Shown here in pieces: positions 28,973-38,346 of a stretch of 64,000 nucleotides of DNA. The notes under the pieces are model-generated. The model was not told where the DNA came from. It did not search any database and was given only the letters and a program-made list of their open reading frames with translations. Position 1 is the first letter of the stretch. Every line of letters begins with the position of its first letter. The stretch comes from Alsobacter soli (lineage in GTDB: Bacteria; Pseudomonadota; Alphaproteobacteria; Rhizobiales; Beijerinckiaceae). The translations under genes were made by a program, and so were the position numbers. Location of the stretch: the NCBI GenBank assembly GCA_945883115.1, contig CAMCXA010000001.1, positions 1 to 64,000 of the forward strand, in the 5' to 3' direction.

Positions 28973-29458
28973 TCAGAGCTGCTTGAGCAATTCTTCCGCG
29001 CCGGAGGCATTGGCTGTCGAAGGGGTCTCTTCGACATTGATCAACTTCACGACGCCATGATCGACCAGCATCGAGTAACGCTTCGAGCGCGTGCCCAAAC
29101 CAAATCCCGAGCCATCCAGCGCGAGCCCGATTGCCTTGGCAAAATCGGCATTGCCATCCGAGAGAAACTCGATCTTCCCCTTCGCATCATTATGCTTGGC
29201 CCAAGCGTCCATCACGAACACATCATTGACGCCCGTAACAGCAATCGCGTCGACGCCCTTGGCAAGGATCTCCGCGGCATGCTTCAGATAGCCCGGCAGA
29301 TGGTTGTTCTGGCAGGTCGGGGTAAACGCGCCCGGTACGGCAAACAGGACAACCTTGCGGTCCTTGAAGAGTTCGTCGGTCGTCTTCGGGGCGGGACCGT
29401 TCTCGGTCATGATCCGGAATGTTACTTCTGGGAGGCTCTCGCCGATAGAAATCGTCAT
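28973..29458 (-). CDS. Peroxiredoxin (Prx5/AhpE-like, thioredoxin fold)
   Basis: A 161-residue thiol peroxidase. The peroxidatic cysteine lies in VPGAFTPTCQNNHLPGY at about residue 49, with the threonine three residues earlier as the family requires. The sequence IAVTGVNDVFVMDAWAK and the C-terminal ASGAEELLKQL match the Prx5 subfamily. It reduces hydrogen peroxide and alkyl hydroperoxides, usually with glutaredoxin or thioredoxin. ATG 29458 has AAGGA eight bases upstream, so I prefer it to the in-frame ATG at 29467. Confidence 0.93.
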   Translation of the reverse strand: MTISIGESLPEVTFRIMTENGPAPKTTDELFKDRKVVLFAVPGAFTPTCQNNHLPGYLKHAAEILAKGVDAIAVTGVNDVFVMDAWAKHNDAKGKIEFLSDGNADFAKAIGLALDGSGFGLGTRSKRYSMLVDHGVVKLINVEETPSTANASGAEELLKQL

Positions 29459-29516
29459 ACGCTTCATCCTTGGGTCAGTGAAATGGGGCATCCGCAACAA
29501 GCGGAGACGTGGCTGT

Positions 29517-30377
29517 TTAGCGCGCTCTGCCCTGTTCGTCGAGACGGATTGACGTCTCTGTCGCTTTTGATCCGGCAACCGCCGTGAGTGTGAGCGTCAG
29601 ACCTGCCAAACTTCCCGCATCCGGCTTCTGTTCGACGGGAACGAGCCAGTCCAGTTCTGTACCGTCCGTCGCCCCGGACAGTACCGGCTGGCCGAAATAC
29701 CACCCTTTCGGCCCCTCGACGAAGAGGTCAGGCTCGCGTGATCCCGCTAATCGTGCCACCTTCACCCGAAGCACAGTCTCCTTCACGTCAGGCTCGATCC
29801 CGACAACACCCGGCAGAACACCATCGCCAAGCCGGGCGCTTTGCGGTACCGTCCCGAGTGCCGCTTCGACCCGCTCCCGATGTGGCGTCACCATTGCATC
29901 GGGCAACAGGGACAGTTCCCCCTCGCCCAGGGCGGGCACGCACAATTCCGCACAGATGCCATAATCGATCTTGAGCTTCAGTCTGGCGGGTTGCCCCGTA
30001 TCTCGGAGTGTCACGAGGACCGGCAGGATCACGCTCTCCGTGTAGCCGCTCGACGACCCCGATCCGTCCGCAAAGCGCACCGGCACTGGCCATCTCACAT
30101 CGACCGTCGCGACATTCTCGGAGCCCTGCCAATCGAACACCGGCGGTAGCCCTGAATCGCCCGGCTCGCGCCAATAGGTCTTGTATCCCGGATCGAGGTG
30201 AATCTGGATTCCAACAAGCCGGAGTCCCACTGGTAATGTTCCAGCGTCCAACATGTCCACAGTACTTCCAGTTTTGTTGGACTGCGCAAAAGTGCCTGAT
30301 GTCAGATAAGGGAGGCAAAAAATGAATGATACCAATAAGATAAAAACACGTTTTCGAAATAATTGCGCCTCGAACAT
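29517..30377 (-). CDS. Stand-alone DsbD-alpha-like periplasmic protein
   Basis: A 286-residue protein with a signal peptide (FRKRVFILLVSFIFCLPYL, cut near GTFAQ). The mature part matches the N-terminal, disulfide-exchanging domain of DsbD-type reductases (DsbC-like domain): IHLDPGYKTYWREPGDSGLPP, then YGICAELCVPA with a C-x3-C cysteine pair. The membrane domain (DsbD beta) and the thioredoxin-like domain (gamma) are missing. Such stand-alone forms occur in alphaproteobacteria; the electron donor is unknown. The frame is open to an ATG at 30452, and the start could be there. Confidence 0.75.
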   Translation of the reverse strand: MFEAQLFRKRVFILLVSFIFCLPYLTSGTFAQSNKTGSTVDMLDAGTLPVGLRLVGIQIHLDPGYKTYWREPGDSGLPPVFDWQGSENVATVDVRWPVPVRFADGSGSSSGYTESVILPVLVTLRDTGQPARLKLKIDYGICAELCVPALGEGELSLLPDAMVTPHRERVEAALGTVPQSARLGDGVLPGVVGIEPDVKETVLRVKVARLAGSREPDLFVEGPKGWYFGQPVLSGATDGTELDWLVPVEQKPDAGSLAGLTLTLTAVAGSKATETSIRLDEQGRAR

Positions 30378-30393
30378 CTCCAACGTTGGAGAT
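30376..30393. repeat. Perfect 18-base palindrome at start of DsbD-like gene
   Basis: ATCTCCAAC followed at once by its exact reverse complement GTTGGAGAT. It overlaps the ATG at 30377 or lies just inside the gene if the upstream start is used. It resembles a repressor operator or an RNA stem that would hide the start codon. Confidence 0.55.
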
Positions 30394-30504
30394 CCCGATT
30401 GGAATTGTCGAAAAATCAACCTCAATCTCGAAAAACATCCAAAATAGTGCATTTAAGGTGATAATCCTTCTTGAAATTGCCTGTTTTACGCGTACTTTAG
30501 ATTT

Positions 30505-31116
30505 ATGAACTATTCCAACGATTCCAGTAATTTCCAATCGCGTTTTCTAACCGGCATGTTCCTTGTGGCCATGCCCGGAATGATGGATCAGCGCTTTGAT
30601 CGCGCCGTCATCTATCTCTGCGCTCACTCCGATGATGGTGCTATGGGGATCATTATCAACAAGCCTGCGGAGGATATCGTCTTCCCGGAATTACTGCAAC
30701 AGCTTGAAATCATTCCAGAAAAACCATCAATATCGCTGCCGTCTCAAGCGGGCAACATGAAGGTTCTGCGCGGTGGCCCGGTTGAAACCAGCCGCGGCTT
30801 CGTCTTGCACTCCGTACCGGTCGAACCCATCGAGGGCTCTGTCACGGCGGGAGACGAGATCAGGCTCTCCGCCACCATCGACATCCTCAAGGCCATCGCC
30901 CGAGGCCAAGGTCCGGAGGATGCCATCTTCGCCCTCGGCTATGCCGGTTGGGCCTCGGGACAACTCGAATCCGAGATCCAGGACAATGGCTGGATGATCT
31001 GTCCGTTGGATCGAAAAATCCTTTTCGATCAAGAGTTTGACAGCAAGTACGTTCGAGCCTTGGGCTCGCTCGGGATCGATCCGGCGATGCTGTCGCCCCT
31101 CGCGGGCCATGCTTGA
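30505..31116 (+). CDS. YqgE/AlgH family protein
   Basis: A 203-residue member of the DUF179 (AlgH/YqgE) family. The hallmarks are FLVAMPGMMDQRFDRAVIYL at about residues 18-37, MGIIINKPA, the GGPV segment and GYAGWASGQLE. The structure of the family is known, but its function is not settled; the P. aeruginosa member affects alginate regulation. It is divergent from the DsbD-like gene and convergent with the GGDEF/EAL gene. Confidence 0.92.
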   Translation: MNYSNDSSNFQSRFLTGMFLVAMPGMMDQRFDRAVIYLCAHSDDGAMGIIINKPAEDIVFPELLQQLEIIPEKPSISLPSQAGNMKVLRGGPVETSRGFVLHSVPVEPIEGSVTAGDEIRLSATIDILKAIARGQGPEDAIFALGYAGWASGQLESEIQDNGWMICPLDRKILFDQEFDSKYVRALGSLGIDPAMLSPLAGHA

Positions 31117-31127
31117 TTGGCCTGGCT

Positions 31128-34022
31128 CTATCGCTCGGCGCGGTTGATCAGTTGCTCGATATCCTTGGCAGTCATCACGCCAGAGAACAAGCTTCCCGTG
31201 CCCATGTGGAACCCGATTTGATCAAACTCCACAGCGTCTGACTCCGTGTCGATTCCATCAGTTATAACACTGATTTCAAGGTCTTGCGCCAAAGTCACAA
31301 CGGCGCGAATAAGGGCTGGCCTCACTCCTGCCGTGTCGGCTCGGGTCATGTTTCTCGTCACTCGGATCGTATCAATGGGGAACCTATCTAGCAGTCCAAG
31401 GGAGGCATAGCCATGACCGAAGTCGCGGATGATGAGGCCAATCCCAAGATCCGATAAACTGCTCAGAGTCTGAAGCGTTTGTTCAGGATTTTCAATGAGA
31501 TAGCTTTCTGAAACTTCGATTTTCAGGGTTTCCGGCAAGGGCTGTGCCTTGCTTACGATAGTTTTGATCTCCTGCACGAAAGAACTTTCATGCATAAGAT
31601 TTGCTGGAATTGCGATCGTGACAAAGAAATTTCGCCAAACTGATGCCCCTCTCTGCCATTTGCACAAATCATTTGCTGCATGATTAAATATATAAAGTCC
31701 AATACTTTGCGCTAATTCAATCGAATCGCATCCATTGAGAAATTCATACTGGTCGAGGACACCAAAACCTTTACGATTCCATCGTGCATTTACTTCAAAG
31801 CCAACGATAGCACGGTCACGAAGTCTAATGACCGGCCTGTAATCCAGTTTGATCTGATCCCCGTCAAGTGCGTTTCTGAGATCAGCCTCGAAGGCGAGAG
31901 CCTCGCTTCCTTGCGCGCGCATTGCCGGACGGAACACATCAATTCTGTCACCGCCCAGCTGTTTTGAGTGCATCATGGCAATTTCAGCATTCCGAAGCAG
32001 GATTTCTGCCCGTGTTTCCTTGTTCTGGTCAGGAAGTGAGATGCCAACAGAAGCCGTGACAAGAACATTTTGCTCGTCAATCGAGATTGGCGCCGAAAGA
32101 CTGCGCCTGACAGCATGGACAAACGCCGTAATTGGCGCCGGCTCTGTTTCCGACAGGAGAAGGATCACGAAACGGTCAGCACCGATGCGGGCGAGCGAGT
32201 CTTGCGGTTGCAGGAAACGCGTCAGACGCCGCGTGATCGCAAGAAGCAGAGCATCCCCGCCGGAGAGGCCGATAGCAGTATTGGCATCCCGGAAGCGGTC
32301 AATATCGATGGCAACAACGGTCGGCCTGATTGGAACCCCAGCAACGCTGATTTTCAGCAGCATATCAAGGCGATCCAACAAAAGACGCCGGTTGGCTAAC
32401 CCTGTCAGGCTGTCATGAATCGCATCGTGGAGGATGCGCTCTTCAGCTATTTTGGCCTCGGTAATATCGGTCAAAGTACCGAGTATCCGTGAAACATCGC
32501 CCGCACGATCAGTGATCGGTCTGGCGCGCAAGCGGAACCAGTGATGGTTGCCGTCGGCAGCCTTAAATCGGAGTTCAGTGGCAATCCGTCCCTGTCTATG
32601 GTGAATAATACCGTCAATTGCGGTCTGAAACCGGTCCTTGTCAGCTGGAACGAGGTGCTCCATGAACTGCTTTGGCTGACCTTGGAGCGAATCTTTTGGG
32701 TATCCGAGCGCCAATTCTGCGTCGTTTCCGATCGAAAACTTATTGTTCTTCACCGACCAGTCAAAAACGACGTCTCCGCTCCCCGCCAGCGCAAGTGCAC
32801 GACGTGCAAGGTCCGGAATTTCCTTGTCGGTCAGGCTCCCGCTCGAGATAACCTGCTGCATGACTGTGAAACTGATCAGCATGACAATCAATACGAGGCC
32901 GCCAATCAGCGCATTGGCTGCGATGTCGGTATGCAAATAGCCGAGAAGGGCAAATCCCGCCGCAGTTACCCAAACAAACAAGATAAACCAGGTCGGCAAA
33001 AGCAACGTAGCACGGTCATTTGCATGAGTTGCGAGATAGATGATCAGCAAAAGTCCGATTGCGACAGTCGCGCCAATTGAAAGGCGTGCGATGCCGGAAG
33101 CCATCGCAGGGTCAACAACCGCAAGAACGATCAACCCACCCAAGATCGTCAGCCAAATGGCTGTGACATGGCTATATCTGACATGCCAGCGGTTGAGATT
33201 GAGATAAGCGAACAGAAACACAACAAGTGCGGCGGCGAGCATCGCATCGGCACCTGCCCGATATACACGCTCTCCCTCTGCGGTGACCCCTAGCGTTCTG
33301 CCGAGAAAGCCGAAATCGATCGCAACATAGGCAAGAACAGCCCAAGCGAGTGCTGCGGCAGATGGAAAAACCAATGTCCCTTTGACAAGAAACAAGATGG
33401 TCAGGAAAAGGGCCAACAGAGCCGCAATGCCTGCAATAACCCCACTGTAGAAGGTCAGGCCGTTCAGTTTATCTTTGTAGTCATCCGGATTCCACAGATA
33501 GAGCTGCGGCAGAGACAGGCTGGCCAATTCGGCCACATAGGTGACTGTTTCCCCGGGTTCGATGATGATCTCGAAGATATCTGCGTCGGAGAAATTTTGT
33601 CTCTCGGGTGGCTCTCCTTTGCTTGCCGTAATATCTGTAATCCGCGTTGCACCCAGATCAGGTTTCAGCAATCCGGAGTCGATCAGTCGGAAATGGGGTG
33701 CAACAAGCCATCGGCTCATCGACTGGTCAGTGTCATTTCTCAAAGCAAAAACAATCCAGTCCGGATGTCTTCCTTCGACTTTTGCCTTCACTGCAATGCG
33801 GCGCACAATACCATCCGCTCCTGCAGCCGTTGAAATCTGGATGTCGTCCCCTTCCGATCTATGTTTTTCCGCCATGGGCAGCACATTGATAGCGGCAACA
33901 CCCGGCTCGACAAGAATGGTTTCTACTGCTTTTGCCGACGTCGCGTTGAAAACGATCAACACGCCAAGGATCATAAGTTGGGAAAGGAAGGCTTTAACCG
34001 TCACGAATCCGGGTCCCGCCAT
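31128..34022 (-). CDS. Membrane 7TM receptor with PAS and degenerate GGDEF and EAL domains
   Basis: A protein of about 964 residues. The order is a signal segment (residues 8-32), a periplasmic beta-rich domain (35-180), about seven membrane helices (190-390), a PAS domain (405-525), a GGDEF-like domain (530-700) and an EAL-like domain (703-960). The layout is that of 7TMR-DISM receptors. GGDEF is replaced by GADRF (residues 614-618) and EAL by EVN (743-745). DDFGTGYSS appears as RDFGHGYAS, and the catalytic lysine of the DxxKID motif is Arg. Both enzyme sites are therefore probably dead, suggesting a c-di-GMP-binding or protein-interaction role. The start is uncertain: GTG 34004 is also possible. 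Confidence 0.85.
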   Translation of the reverse strand: MAGPGFVTVKAFLSQLMILGVLIVFNATSAKAVETILVEPGVAAINVLPMAEKHRSEGDDIQISTAAGADGIVRRIAVKAKVEGRHPDWIVFALRNDTDQSMSRWLVAPHFRLIDSGLLKPDLGATRITDITASKGEPPERQNFSDADIFEIIIEPGETVTYVAELASLSLPQLYLWNPDDYKDKLNGLTFYSGVIAGIAALLALFLTILFLVKGTLVFPSAAALAWAVLAYVAIDFGFLGRTLGVTAEGERVYRAGADAMLAAALVVFLFAYLNLNRWHVRYSHVTAIWLTILGGLIVLAVVDPAMASGIARLSIGATVAIGLLLIIYLATHANDRATLLLPTWFILFVWVTAAGFALLGYLHTDIAANALIGGLVLIVMLISFTVMQQVISSGSLTDKEIPDLARRALALAGSGDVVFDWSVKNNKFSIGNDAELALGYPKDSLQGQPKQFMEHLVPADKDRFQTAIDGIIHHRQGRIATELRFKAADGNHHWFRLRARPITDRAGDVSRILGTLTDITEAKIAEERILHDAIHDSLTGLANRRLLLDRLDMLLKISVAGVPIRPTVVAIDIDRFRDANTAIGLSGGDALLLAITRRLTRFLQPQDSLARIGADRFVILLLSETEPAPITAFVHAVRRSLSAPISIDEQNVLVTASVGISLPDQNKETRAEILLRNAEIAMMHSKQLGGDRIDVFRPAMRAQGSEALAFEADLRNALDGDQIKLDYRPVIRLRDRAIVGFEVNARWNRKGFGVLDQYEFLNGCDSIELAQSIGLYIFNHAANDLCKWQRGASVWRNFFVTIAIPANLMHESSFVQEIKTIVSKAQPLPETLKIEVSESYLIENPEQTLQTLSSLSDLGIGLIIRDFGHGYASLGLLDRFPIDTIRVTRNMTRADTAGVRPALIRAVVTLAQDLEISVITDGIDTESDAVEFDQIGFHMGTGSLFSGVMTAKDIEQLINRAER

Positions 34023-34119
34023 CTGGTTGAGCACGATCAAGATGCAGGCATTCTTGGTAATGGCAAGATGCAGGAAGGGCAAGGGAGCATATCGAAATAT
34101 CGCCGCTCTAAGCTGTGTC

Positions 34120-34695
34120 TCATCGGCTATCGTTGAGGCAGGCATAAAGGAAATGGTCCTGCCATACACCAGCAATACACAGATATTCTCGGGCATATCC
34201 TTCGCGTTCAAAGCCATTTGCTTCCAGCACGCGAATCGAAGCGATGTTGTTTGGAATACAGCCCGCCTCGATCCGCCGAAGTCCCAGCTTTTCAAATGCA
34301 AAAACCTTCATGACCCTCACCGCTTTGGTCATGATCCCCCTGCCGGCAAACGGTTGCCCCATCCAGTAACCCAGCGTCGCCGATTGCGATACGCCGCGCC
34401 TGACATTGCCCAGTGTCATCCCACCCATGAGAGAGCCGGTCGTCGGTTCAAAGATAAACAGCGTATACGCAAGATCGGCAATCATATCGTCATGGTAGCG
34501 CTTCATGCGGCGTCGGAACGATTGACGCGTCAGGTCATCAACTGGCCAAACCGGTTCCCACGGCGCCAAAAAGCTGCGACTTTCCTGCCTCAATTGAGCC
34601 CAGTCAACATAATCGTCCATCCGAGGCGCACGCAAAAGCAGGCCCTCTGAGCGAATCGAAGGCGTCGGATCAGGCATCGATGCGAGGCGGAACAT
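34120..34695 (-). CDS. GNAT acetyltransferase, RimJ/RimL type
   Basis: A 191-residue acetyltransferase. RimJ-type features are LLLRAPRMDDYVDWAQLR near the N-terminus, LGYWMGQPFAGRGIMTKAV (acetyl-CoA loop) and CIPNNIASIRVLEANGFEREGYAREY at the C-terminal end. It may acetylate a ribosomal protein N-terminus or another substrate. An ATG at 34695 with GGGGGAG five to six bases upstream is preferred to a TTG at 34713 that overlaps the M16 gene. It follows the M16 peptidase on the same strand. Confidence 0.88.
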   Translation of the reverse strand: MFRLASMPDPTPSIRSEGLLLRAPRMDDYVDWAQLRQESRSFLAPWEPVWPVDDLTRQSFRRRMKRYHDDMIADLAYTLFIFEPTTGSLMGGMTLGNVRRGVSQSATLGYWMGQPFAGRGIMTKAVRVMKVFAFEKLGLRRIEAGCIPNNIASIRVLEANGFEREGYAREYLCIAGVWQDHFLYACLNDSR

Positions 34696-34709
34696 TGCAG
34701 GCTCCCCCG

Positions 34710-36059
34710 TCAAACGCCGGTGACCGGTGCATCGGAGCGACCCGTTCGAGCCGTTCCTAACCGCGTCGTGAGTGTGTCATATGACATTAAGGGTTTGATC
34801 GGGCCGATTGCTGCGACCGAGGGGGCCGTCAAAAGCATTTTTCGGCCTGCAGCCCGAACGTCCTCAACTGTTATCGCGTCGATCATCCGCGCCAGCTCTG
34901 CTCGCGACAAAACACGGTCATAGGCGAGGATATGACGCGCCATTTGCTCCGTCCGACGACCCGGCGACTCAAGAGACGTCAAAATAGACATTTTCATCTG
35001 GGCCCGCGCTCTTGCGACCTCTTCCTCTGATGCCGTTTCAGCAGCAGCTTGCATCACATCAATCAAGACCGGCATGAACTCTTTGAGTTCCCGCTGACCC
35101 GTGCCGCCATAGATGGCAAATACGCCGGAATCCGAGAAGGGTGAAAAAAATGAGTTGATTTCATAGCATAATCCGCGTTTTTCTCGAATTTCTTGAAAGA
35201 GCCTTGATGACATTCCCCCACCGAGAAGGTTCGAGAAGACGTACAACGCGTAATGGCTATCATCACTATATGGCAGGCCTTCAAAGCCAAGCACGACATG
35301 GGCTTGCTCGAGTTTCTGGATTTTTCGCGCGTCACCGCCAATATACTGCGCCGATTCCGCGGCAATGGCGCGATCCGCCCCAACAGATTGAAGCAATTTC
35401 TCAATATCCGTGACGATTGCATCGTGCGAAACATCACCTGCTGCAGAAACCACGATGGAGGGGGTACGATAGTTTCGGGCTAGAAAGCCTTCGATTGATT
35501 GTTTGTTTTGTGCCGTTACCGTTTCTGGCGTGCCGAGAATACGTCGGCCAATTGAAGAGCCGCTGAAAGCTGTTTCCATCAGCATATCAAATACGATTTC
35601 ATCGGGTGTATCCTCATACGACCCGATTTCCTGAAGAATGACGCCTTTTTCCCGTTGAAGCTCTTCGGGATCAAATGCAGGTTCGGTCAGAATATCGCCA
35701 AGCACATCGAGTGCGACGGAAACATTTTCGCCCAAAATACGCGCAAAATAAGCCGTATACTCTGCATTCGTTTCGGCGTTGATTTCGCCGCCTCCGGCCT
35801 CGATCGTCTCGACGATCTCTCTGGCCGAGCGTTTTTTCGTACCCTTGAAGGCCATATGTTCGAGAAGATGGGCCAGACCATGTTCTTCTGCATGCTCATG
35901 CCGGGCGCCTGCGCCCACCCATATGCCGCACGCTGCAGTCGCAACATGTTCCATCGTTTCGGTTACTACCCGAACCCCGCTTCCAAGTGTTGTGAGTTTC
36001 ACAGCCTCGGTTGAGCGCTTTTCTGGAGTAGCCGCTTCAATGTCATTAAGGCTGGTCAC
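34710..36059 (-). CDS. M16 family zinc peptidase (mitochondrial processing peptidase-like)
   Basis: A 449-residue metallopeptidase of the M16B type. The inverted zinc motif HLLEHMAFKGT lies at about residues 64-74, with the downstream glutamate in the INAETNAEYTAYF region. The second half is the inactive M16_C domain with LLGGGMSSRLFQEIREKRGLCYEI. Alphaproteobacterial homologues are the closest bacterial relatives of mitochondrial MPP. Its GTG start overlaps the thrC stop by four bases (GTGA), a conserved thrC-M16 order. Confidence 0.93.
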   Translation of the reverse strand: MTSLNDIEAATPEKRSTEAVKLTTLGSGVRVVTETMEHVATAACGIWVGAGARHEHAEEHGLAHLLEHMAFKGTKKRSAREIVETIEAGGGEINAETNAEYTAYFARILGENVSVALDVLGDILTEPAFDPEELQREKGVILQEIGSYEDTPDEIVFDMLMETAFSGSSIGRRILGTPETVTAQNKQSIEGFLARNYRTPSIVVSAAGDVSHDAIVTDIEKLLQSVGADRAIAAESAQYIGGDARKIQKLEQAHVVLGFEGLPYSDDSHYALYVFSNLLGGGMSSRLFQEIREKRGLCYEINSFFSPFSDSGVFAIYGGTGQRELKEFMPVLIDVMQAAAETASEEEVARARAQMKMSILTSLESPGRRTEQMARHILAYDRVLSRAELARMIDAITVEDVRAAGRKMLLTAPSVAAIGPIKPLMSYDTLTTRLGTARTGRSDAPVTGV

Positions 36060-37483
36060 GAAACCGCTCCACGAGCCGCTCTGGCTTGGTGACGGATAAA
36101 GTCTTCAATTTCTTTCTGGTCATTCGGCAGTCTCGTCATCCGTTCCGTGCGCTGATAGAGATCACCAAGGTGCTCCGGCAGAGGAGGGCGAACCCCCGTC
36201 GCATGCTCGACTGCATCAGGAAACTTTGCCGGGTGCGCCGTGCCCAGAACAACCATGGGAGTAGCCGGGCTTTTCTCAAGTTCTGAACGTGCAGCAGCGA
36301 CACCAATCGCTGTGTGCGGGTCCAGCAAATAGCCTGCATTTTGCCACGAAAGCCGCATCTCGGCATCAACCTCGCGCTGCAAGACGGTGACCGCGGAAAA
36401 TTCGCGCTTGATCGTATCGAGCGCATGCGGCGCAATCGTAAATGCTTTCGATTGCGAAAGTTGCGCCATGAGTTGCCTGATTGCGCCACTGTCACGGTTA
36501 TATGCTTCAAACAGCAGCCGCTCGAAATTCGACGAGATCTGGATATCCATCGATGGCGAGGTGGTCGCAAGAACACCCGTCATCTCGTAGCGTCCCGATG
36601 TCAATGCACGCGCGAGAATATCATTGTCATTGGTAGCGATCGTCAGAAGCTTGATCGGAAGGCCCATCTTCTTCGCAACCCAGCCTGCTAGAATATCCCC
36701 GAAATTTCCTGTCGGCACAGAGAACGATACTTCGCGGTGTGGTGCGCCAAGAGAAACAGCGGAAGTGAAATAATACACGATTTGCGCGACAATTCGTGCC
36801 CAATTAATTGAATTGACGCCCGAAAGCCGCAGTGAATCTCGAAAATGGTGATGATTGAACATCGCCTTCACGAGCGCCTGACAATCGTCAAAGGTTCCGT
36901 CGACCGCGATCGCATGCACATTGTGTGCGTTCACTGTCGTCATTTGCCGCCGCTGGACTTCGCTCACGCGGCCATGCGGATAGAGGATGAACATATCCAC
37001 GCGGTTGAGTTCCTTGAAAGCATCAATTGCCGCGCCGCCTGTATCGCCCGAGGTTGCGCCAACAATGGTGGCTCGTTCGCCACGAACTTCCAGCACATGA
37101 TCCATCATGCGTCCAAGCAATTGCATTGCGACATCTTTGAAAGCGAGTGTTGGCCCATGAAAGAGCTCAAGAACAAAAAGATTGTCGCCAAGCTGGTTCA
37201 ACGGGCAGACGGCTGGATGCCGAAAAGTCGCATACGCATCGCGTACCATCGTGGAAAATGCTTTTGAATCAATATCATCAGCAAACCGACCCACAATGTT
37301 TTCTGCAACCTGCGCATAGGACTGACCAGCAAACGCCGCAATCTCGGAATGGGACACTATCGGCCATTCTTTTGGCCAGTATAAACCTCCATCTCGCGCA
37401 AGCCCCGCAAGCACGGCGTCGGAGAAGGTCAGTTCCGGGGCTTCGCCTCGGGTGGATTCATGAAGATGCTTTGGCGCAGTCAC
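36056..37483 (-). CDS. thrC: Threonine synthase
   Basis: PLP enzyme of 475 residues that converts O-phosphohomoserine, made by the ThrB at 27.5 kb, to threonine. The PLP lysine is in LFHGPTLAFKDVAMQLLG at about residue 115, and the phosphate loop is GATSGDTGGAAI. The length and LYWPKEWP-type N-terminus fit the long, E. coli-like class. The start is GTG at 37483 with GGAA about ten bases upstream. It shares an overlap with the M16 gene downstream. Confidence 0.96.
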   Translation of the reverse strand: MTAPKHLHESTRGEAPELTFSDAVLAGLARDGGLYWPKEWPIVSHSEIAAFAGQSYAQVAENIVGRFADDIDSKAFSTMVRDAYATFRHPAVCPLNQLGDNLFVLELFHGPTLAFKDVAMQLLGRMMDHVLEVRGERATIVGATSGDTGGAAIDAFKELNRVDMFILYPHGRVSEVQRRQMTTVNAHNVHAIAVDGTFDDCQALVKAMFNHHHFRDSLRLSGVNSINWARIVAQIVYYFTSAVSLGAPHREVSFSVPTGNFGDILAGWVAKKMGLPIKLLTIATNDNDILARALTSGRYEMTGVLATTSPSMDIQISSNFERLLFEAYNRDSGAIRQLMAQLSQSKAFTIAPHALDTIKREFSAVTVLQREVDAEMRLSWQNAGYLLDPHTAIGVAAARSELEKSPATPMVVLGTAHPAKFPDAVEHATGVRPPLPEHLGDLYQRTERMTRLPNDQKEIEDFIRHQARAARGAVS

Positions 37484-37591
37484 GATTCATCATTTCCAAT
37501 TTGTTGAATAACGGTAAGGGTAGGCTCAAGACGTGACAAGAGAAACATTACTGACAATTACGCTGTTTACGCCAAATCTGTTAAAATGCGT

Positions 37592-38332
37592 TCAGGTCGT
37601 AATGCCGCTATTCGGGCGCCAACTTTTGAGAAGTTGGAAGAGCGTCATCACAAACAAAACGAGAGCAAGGCCAAACCACGTCAACGCATATTGAAGGTGA
37701 TTATTGCTGAAGTTTAATACGGTGTGTCCACCTGAAGGCCACCCCCCCGGGACGGGCGTATCGTCCGCGTCGATCATGAACGGAGCCACATAAGTTAAGC
37801 CTTGCAGCGTTGCCATCCCGACGGGGTCGGCAGCAAACCAAAGTCGATTGGCACGGTCCGGTTCAGGCGTGAAAAGGCCCGGTGTTCTTGCGAATTTGAG
37901 GATCCCGGTCAGCGTGACGGTGCCTTCAACCTGACCCGCGATGCGCGTTTTCGGATCCTTTAACTGCGCGGGCACAAATCCACGATTGACCAACACACTC
38001 CCGCCGTCGGCAAGATCAAACGGTGTTAACACGAAAAGACCCTGTTGCTCGTCTCCACGATTTCCTTTCGCTACGGAAGCAAACAGATAGACTTCAAGCT
38101 CGTGCCGGAACGTTCCCGATATCATGACGGGACTGAAATCCAGTGCTGCAAAACTTGGCGCGTTCCATTCCGCTTGTGGAGGCAATTGTCGCGGAGGTGC
38201 CTTCATCATCGTTGCGACCTGTGAAATCAGGCGCTGCTTTTCATCAAGGCGAATAAGCTGCCATACTCCGAGCCCGACCAGAACGGTAAAGGCCAGAGCA
38301 ACTGCGATTCCGGGGAGAATGAATTTGCGCAA
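37592..38332 (-). CDS. SURF1 family cytochrome oxidase biogenesis protein
   Basis: A 246-residue protein with an N-terminal membrane segment (about residues 5-22, FILPGIAVALAFTVLVGLGVW) and a C-terminal one (YALTWFGLALVLFVMTLF), separated by a periplasmic domain with VLVNRGFVP and YVAPFMIDAD. SURF1 (Shy1) helps insert heme a into subunit I. No ATG exists before the conserved region. TTG at 38332 has GGTGGAG seven bases upstream and is the best start. It follows DUF983 directly. Confidence 0.9.
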   Translation of the reverse strand: MRKFILPGIAVALAFTVLVGLGVWQLIRLDEKQRLISQVATMMKAPPRQLPPQAEWNAPSFAALDFSPVMISGTFRHELEVYLFASVAKGNRGDEQQGLFVLTPFDLADGGSVLVNRGFVPAQLKDPKTRIAGQVEGTVTLTGILKFARTPGLFTPEPDRANRLWFAADPVGMATLQGLTYVAPFMIDADDTPVPGGWPSGGHTVLNFSNNHLQYALTWFGLALVLFVMTLFQLLKSWRPNSGITT

Positions 38333-38346
38333 AATATGCTCCACCT

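Noticed and set aside
34023-34301. N-terminal extension of the GGDEF/EAL gene
   Set aside because: The extension overlaps most of the acetyltransferase C-terminus on the same strand, and a signal segment starts only at about 34022.
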